Assembly: GCA_029212785.1 (NCBI GenBank)
Contig: JARGOG010000002.1
Span: forward strand, 12,121 to 76,120
DNA: 64,000 nucleotides
Reading direction: 5' to 3'
Source of the DNA: Thalassobaculaceae bacterium
GTDB taxonomy: Bacteria > Pseudomonadota > Alphaproteobacteria > Thalassobaculales > Thalassobaculaceae
Part shown: one piece after another, positions 60,458-64,000 of the stretch
Layout of the letters: each line of letters starts with the position of its first letter
How positions within the stretch are numbered: position 1 is the stretch's first letter
The notes under the pieces: model-generated
Told to the model about the DNA's origin: nothing
The model's database searches: none
Seen by the model: the letters and a program-made list of their open reading frames with translations, nothing else
Program-made: the position numbers and the translations under genes

Positions 60458-61765
60458 ATGGCGATCGATCTGGCGAATGAGGCGAAGAAGCGCGGTATCG
60501 AGTATTTCCTGATCTCATTCGTCGATCTGTTCGGCGTCATGCGGGCCAAACTGGTGCCGGCCTCGGCGATCGGGCCGATGGCGAAAGAGGGGGCGGGCTT
60601 CGCCGGCTTCGCCGCCTGGCTCGACCTGAATCCGGCCCACCCGGACATGTTCGCCGTACCCGATCCGGACAGCCTGATCCAACTGCCGTGGAAGCCGAGT
60701 GTCGGCTGGCTCGCCGCCGATCTCCACATGGACGGCAAGGAGCTAGAGCAAGCCCCGCGCGCCGCCCTCAAGCGCGCCGTCGCGACCGCCGCCAAGCAGG
60801 GTTACCGGCTCAAGCACGGGGTCGAGTGCGAGTACTTCCTGATCACCCCGGACGGCCGGTCGCTGGCCGACGCCCAGGATACCCAGGGCAAGCCCTGCTA
60901 CGACATCGAGGCGCTGATGCGCCGCTACGACGTCATCACCGAGATCTGCGACGCGATGCAGGCACTGGGCTGGGGCCCGTATCAGAACGACCACGAGGAT
61001 GCCAACGGCCAGTTCGAGATGAACTGGGATTACGCCGACGCCCTGATCACCGCCGACCGCCACGCGTTCTTCAAATACATGGTCAAGTCGGTCGCCGAGA
61101 AGCACGGGTTGCGCGCGACCTTCATGCCGAAGCCCTTCGCCAACCTCACCGGCAACGGCTGCCACGCCCATGTCAGCCTGTGGGACAAGACCGGCAGGAA
61201 GAACGTGTTCGACGACCCCAAGGGCGAGCTTGGGATCTCGGCGCTCGGCTACAACTTCCTTGGCGGCCTGATGGGGCATGCCCCGGCGCTTTGCGCCATC
61301 GCCAACCCGACCGTCAATTCCTATAAGCGGCTGAACGCACCGGTCACCGCCTCGGGCGCGACCTGGGCGCCGAACACCATCACCTATGGCGGCAACAACC
61401 GCACCCACATGGTCCGCATCCCGGATGCCGGACGCTTCGAGGTGCGTCTCGCCGACGGGGCGACCAACCCGTACCTGCTGCCCGCCGCGATCCTGGCCGC
61501 CGGCCTCGACGGCATCGCGACCAAGGCGGAGCCGGGCAAGCGGATCGATATCGACATGTATGCCGAGGGTCACAAGGTCCGGGGCGTGAAGAAGCTGCCG
61601 TTGAACCTGCTGGACGCGCTCCGCGCCCTGGAGAAGGACCGTACCCTGTGCAAGGCAATCGGCGAGGAGACGGTCTCCGCCCTGGTCAAACTGCGGATGC
61701 AGGACTGGAACGCCTATAGCCGCGAACTCACCGATTGGGAGCGGGCGAACACGCTCGACTGCTGA
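60458..61765 (+). CDS. Glutamine synthetase family ligase (GmaS / GlnT type)
   Basis: This 435-residue ATP-dependent amide ligase has the beta-grasp N-terminal part, then the catalytic core with HGVECEYFL, NGQFEMNWDY, GNGCHAHVSLW and APVTASGATWAPN. The length and the tight link to glxBCD/mgsABC genes fit gamma-glutamylmethylamide synthetase (GmaS), which makes gamma-glutamylmethylamide from methylamine and glutamate. They also fit rhizobial GlnT (type III glutamine synthetase). The families are close and sequence inspection alone cannot decide. Confidence 0.9.
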   Translation: MAIDLANEAKKRGIEYFLISFVDLFGVMRAKLVPASAIGPMAKEGAGFAGFAAWLDLNPAHPDMFAVPDPDSLIQLPWKPSVGWLAADLHMDGKELEQAPRAALKRAVATAAKQGYRLKHGVECEYFLITPDGRSLADAQDTQGKPCYDIEALMRRYDVITEICDAMQALGWGPYQNDHEDANGQFEMNWDYADALITADRHAFFKYMVKSVAEKHGLRATFMPKPFANLTGNGCHAHVSLWDKTGRKNVFDDPKGELGISALGYNFLGGLMGHAPALCAIANPTVNSYKRLNAPVTASGATWAPNTITYGGNNRTHMVRIPDAGRFEVRLADGATNPYLLPAAILAAGLDGIATKAEPGKRIDIDMYAEGHKVRGVKKLPLNLLDALRALEKDRTLCKAIGEETVSALVKLRMQDWNAYSRELTDWERANTLDC

Positions 61766-61780
61766 GGGCGGGCCGGCGCT

Positions 61781-62659
61781 CTACGGCGTCTGGCTGCGGA
61801 CCAGGGCGATCAGCGGGGCGACGGCGGGGTTGTCCTGGCCACGCAGGGTCTTCAGGGCGACCTCCATGGTCGGCGCATTGACCAACGGACGCGCCACGAG
61901 ATCCAGCATGTGCCCGTCGCAGATCGACTCCGGCACCAGCGCCACCCCGAGGCCGGTGGCGACGAGCCGCAGGATGGTGTTCTGCAGCTGCGGCTCGAAA
62001 CGGAAGCGCGGCACGATCCCCGCCGCGGCGAAATAGCCGGTGATCGCCGCCCTCAGGGTCGGTGCGACGGCGGCGGAAGCGGCGATCAGATCCTCCTGCC
62101 CAAGGTCTTCCGGGCCGACCGACCGGAGTGCGGCGAGGCCATGGCTTGGCGGCATGACCAGGCACAGCCGGTCTTGCAGGAACGTGTGGCTGTCGATCTG
62201 CGAATTGCTTGGGTCGGCAAAAGTGATGGCGGCGTCGAGGTCCCGGCTCAGCAGCTTCTGTTCGATTTCCGCGGGCGTCGTTTCCGACAGGGACAGCCGG
62301 ACGTCCGGGCGGATGGCACCGTAGCGGCTGACCATCTGCGGCACGATCCGGTGGGCCGCGTGCATCATGAAGCCGAGACGCAGTTCGCCGGTCATCCCCT
62401 TGGCCACCAGACGGGCATCGCGGCAGGCGATTTCGAACTGCGCCAGTACCGCGCGGGAATCCTCCAGAAACCGTGCCCCTGCCGCCGTCAGGTGCACCTG
62501 CCTGGAGGTCCTGTTCACCAGGGTGACGCCGAGATCGCGCTCGAGATTGGCGATCTGCCGGCTGAATGGCGGCTGGGTCATGTTCAGCCGCGCCGCCGCA
62601 CGGCCGAAATGCAGAGTCTCCGCCAGGGCCACGAAATAACGCATCTGCCGTGTATCCAT
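61781..62659 (-). CDS. LysR-family transcriptional regulator
   Basis: This 292-residue regulator has an N-terminal winged helix-turn-helix (residues 1-60, MRYFVALAETLHFGRAAARL, MTQPPFSRQIANLERDLG) and a C-terminal inducer-binding domain. It belongs to the branch that often controls aromatic or amine catabolism. It is divergent from an AEC-family transporter gene, its most likely target, and convergent with the glutamine-synthetase-like gene, 15 bp away. Confidence 0.94.
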   Translation of the reverse strand: MDTRQMRYFVALAETLHFGRAAARLNMTQPPFSRQIANLERDLGVTLVNRTSRQVHLTAAGARFLEDSRAVLAQFEIACRDARLVAKGMTGELRLGFMMHAAHRIVPQMVSRYGAIRPDVRLSLSETTPAEIEQKLLSRDLDAAITFADPSNSQIDSHTFLQDRLCLVMPPSHGLAALRSVGPEDLGQEDLIAASAAVAPTLRAAITGYFAAAGIVPRFRFEPQLQNTILRLVATGLGVALVPESICDGHMLDLVARPLVNAPTMEVALKTLRGQDNPAVAPLIALVRSQTP

Positions 62660-62755
62660 TGATACCTCAATTGAATTAGTTGGCCTCTTAGATTGAAATG
62701 GATTGTATCGAAGAAGGCCGATACGAGAACAGGGTTTCCGCCACGGGGTCCACCC

Positions 62756-63694
62756 ATGCTCGCCAACCTGTTCGTCGTCCTGCCGATCTTCGCGCTCATT
62801 CTGACCGGATGGGTCGCGCGGCGGTCCAATGCGCTCGGCCCGAACGCGACCCGCGAGGTTAACCGCCTTGTCGTCTATCTGGCGCTGCCGGCGCTGCTGT
62901 TCGATATCATGGCGAACGCCGACCCGGCGGAAATCTGGCAGCCGGGGTTCATTCTGGCCTTCTCCGTCGGCTGCGCGGCGATCTTCGCCCTGACCCTCGC
63001 GGTACGGCTGCGCCAGGGCTGCGCGCTGGCCGACGCGGCGATCGACGGGCTGAATGCCAGCTACGCGAATACCGGGTTCGTCGGCTTCCCGCTCGTTCTG
63101 GCGGTGATGGGCAGCTCGGCCCTGGGCGCGACCCTGGTCGCCACGATCCTGACCGCCTGCGTTTTGTTCGCGATCGCGATCGTGCTGGTGGAGTGCAGCC
63201 TGCAGACCGAGGCCCGTCGCCGGGACATCGCGCGCAAGACGGCCCTCTCGCTGGTGAAGAACCCGCTGCTCGTCGCCCCGGCGCTGGGCGCCGCCGTCAT
63301 GGTGTCAGGGGTGGCGCTGCCGCCGGCCCTCGAGACTTATCTGACGCTGCTCGGCGGGGCCGCGGCACCCTGCGCCCTGGTTGCGCTCGGCCTGTTCCTG
63401 GCCGAGAACTCGGAGCGGCAGCCGCAGGCGGGGTCGGCGGTTCAGACCGGTCTGGTGGCGTTGAAGCTGATCGCGCAGCCTGCAATCACCTGGGTCGTCG
63501 CGGTGCCGATGCTGGGTCTGTCCTCGAGCCTGGCCCATACGGCGGTGCTTCTGGCGGCACTGCCGACCGGCACCGGACCGTTCATGCTCGCCCAGTTCTA
63601 TCAGCGCGAAGCCTTGCTGACCGGGCGTGTCGTCCTGACCACGACCATCCTGTCGATCGTCACCCTGTCGCTCTATCTGAGCGTCCCACGGTAA
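62756..63694 (+). CDS. AEC-family transporter (auxin efflux carrier type)
   Basis: This 312-residue integral membrane protein has about ten helices in two repeated halves (first LFVVLPIFALILTGWVARRS; core AALPTGTGPFMLAQFYQRE). AEC proteins export organic anions such as malonate or malate, or related compounds. The ATG at 62756 starts the family N terminus; the longer frame crosses the promoter shared with the divergent LysR gene. The substrate is unknown and may relate to the amidohydrolase that follows. Confidence 0.9.
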   Translation: MLANLFVVLPIFALILTGWVARRSNALGPNATREVNRLVVYLALPALLFDIMANADPAEIWQPGFILAFSVGCAAIFALTLAVRLRQGCALADAAIDGLNASYANTGFVGFPLVLAVMGSSALGATLVATILTACVLFAIAIVLVECSLQTEARRRDIARKTALSLVKNPLLVAPALGAAVMVSGVALPPALETYLTLLGGAAAPCALVALGLFLAENSERQPQAGSAVQTGLVALKLIAQPAITWVVAVPMLGLSSSLAHTAVLLAALPTGTGPFMLAQFYQREALLTGRVVLTTTILSIVTLSLYLSVPR

Positions 63695-63791
63695 CCCCTC
63701 ACGTCCGGAATTCGACACGTCAGGGCCTTCACCCTCTCGACGCGGCGCTGCAAGGTGCGATCATGCTCGCGCGGCAACGAGGAGAGGCGGG

Positions 63792-64000
63792 ATGGCGACG
63801 GGAAAGGTTCTGACCGGCGGCCGGGTGCTGGATCTCGATACCGGGACGTTGCGAGCGGCGGACATCGTGATCGCCGATGGCGCGATCGAAGCGGTCGTCG
63901 ATGCGGGGGCGGTGACGGCTGAGGATCGGCCCCGCCTCGACGTCACCGGCAAGCTGATCCATATCGGGCTGGTCAACGCCCATACCCATGGGCACGGCGC
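63792..64000 (+). CDS. Amidohydrolase family protein, 5' part only
   Basis: The first 69 residues lie in the window and the gene runs off its end. GGAGAGGCGG sits immediately upstream of the ATG. The N terminus GKVLTGGRVLDLDTG leads to IHIGLVNAHTHGHG, the HxH metal-binding motif of the cytosine deaminase/TrzA-AtzB-like amidohydrolases that hydrolyse or deaminate ring compounds. Same direction as the AEC transporter gene, 97 bp after it, so a shared catabolic role is possible. Confidence 0.85.
   Translation, partial: MATGKVLTGGRVLDLDTGTLRAADIVIADGAIEAVVDAGAVTAEDRPRLDVTGKLIHIGLVNAHTHGHG

Noticed and set aside
62660-62755. TCAATTGA and partial repeats between the LysR and AEC genes as LysR sites.
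   Set aside because: Several overlapping weak options and none with a clear T-N11-A in a good inverted repeat; position alone is not enough.

Overview
The window is about 64 kb of GC-rich DNA (roughly 65-68 % in most genes). The gene families, the many ABC uptake operons, the short ATGA/GTGA gene overlaps, the alphaproteobacterial-style iron-box palindromes and the MgsABC/GlxBCD-type cluster all suggest a heterotrophic alphaproteobacterium, probably Rhodospirillales-like. This is an inference from gene content. No rRNA, tRNA, CRISPR array, insertion sequence or phage gene was seen.

Layout. (1) 10-6212: a minus-strand polyamine/opine-type ABC uptake operon ending in a DauA-like FAD dehydrogenase, with a divergent LysR regulator. 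(2) 6453-13159: a ferric-siderophore system: ECF sigma factor and FecR on one side, then a TonB receptor with signalling domain, a fused DUF3325-DUF3649 membrane protein and a PepSY reductase, plus a DUF2218 gene. Two Fur-like palindromes mark it as iron-controlled. (3) 13484-21978: a LacI regulator and a carbohydrate ABC importer (binding protein, two permeases, a 62-residue membrane protein, two ATPases) ending in a DhaK-DhaL kinase. Two near-identical 16-bp palindromes are probably the LacI operators, and one ATPase has a damaged Walker A motif. (4) 22207-27736: phnD-phnC-phnE-phnE, a Na/phosphate cotransporter and an orphan HisE-like pyrophosphohydrolase. (5) 27833-33067: a TetR regulator, twin operators, and an RND efflux adaptor and pump without an outer-membrane channel gene. 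(6) 33419-35225: a phosphopantetheinyl transferase, a small lipoprotein and a PagL-like lipid A deacylase, preceded by a glycosyltransferase remnant.

(7) 35462-50578 is the main accessory locus: a complete 16-gene aryl polyene cluster in the order chain-length factor, acyltransferase, two ACPs, membrane protein, acyl-ACP synthetase fused to dehydratase, glycosyltransferase fused to acyltransferase, thioesterase, LolA-like carrier, MMPL exporter, halogenase-like flavoprotein, DUF3261 lipoprotein, ketosynthase, dehydratase, ketoreductase, ketosynthase. The nearby phosphopantetheinyl transferase probably activates its ACPs. The two ACP genes lie in a sharply AT-rich island. (8) 50584-56136: an orphan lipoprotein, a GT4 glycosyltransferase, a cyclopropane-synthase-like methyltransferase with a radical SAM protein, and a PAS sensor fused to a CPBP-type membrane protease domain that has lost its catalytic Glu pair. 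(9) 56189-64000: an IPNS-like dioxygenase divergent from an mgsABC/glxBCD plus gmaS/glnT operon, then a LysR regulator, an AEC transporter and the start of an amidohydrolase.

The most unusual points are the halogenase-like enzyme and ApeH-ApeI fusion in the aryl polyene cluster, the PAS-CPBP pseudo-protease, the asymmetric ABC ATPase pair, and the phosphate-linked HisE-like gene.
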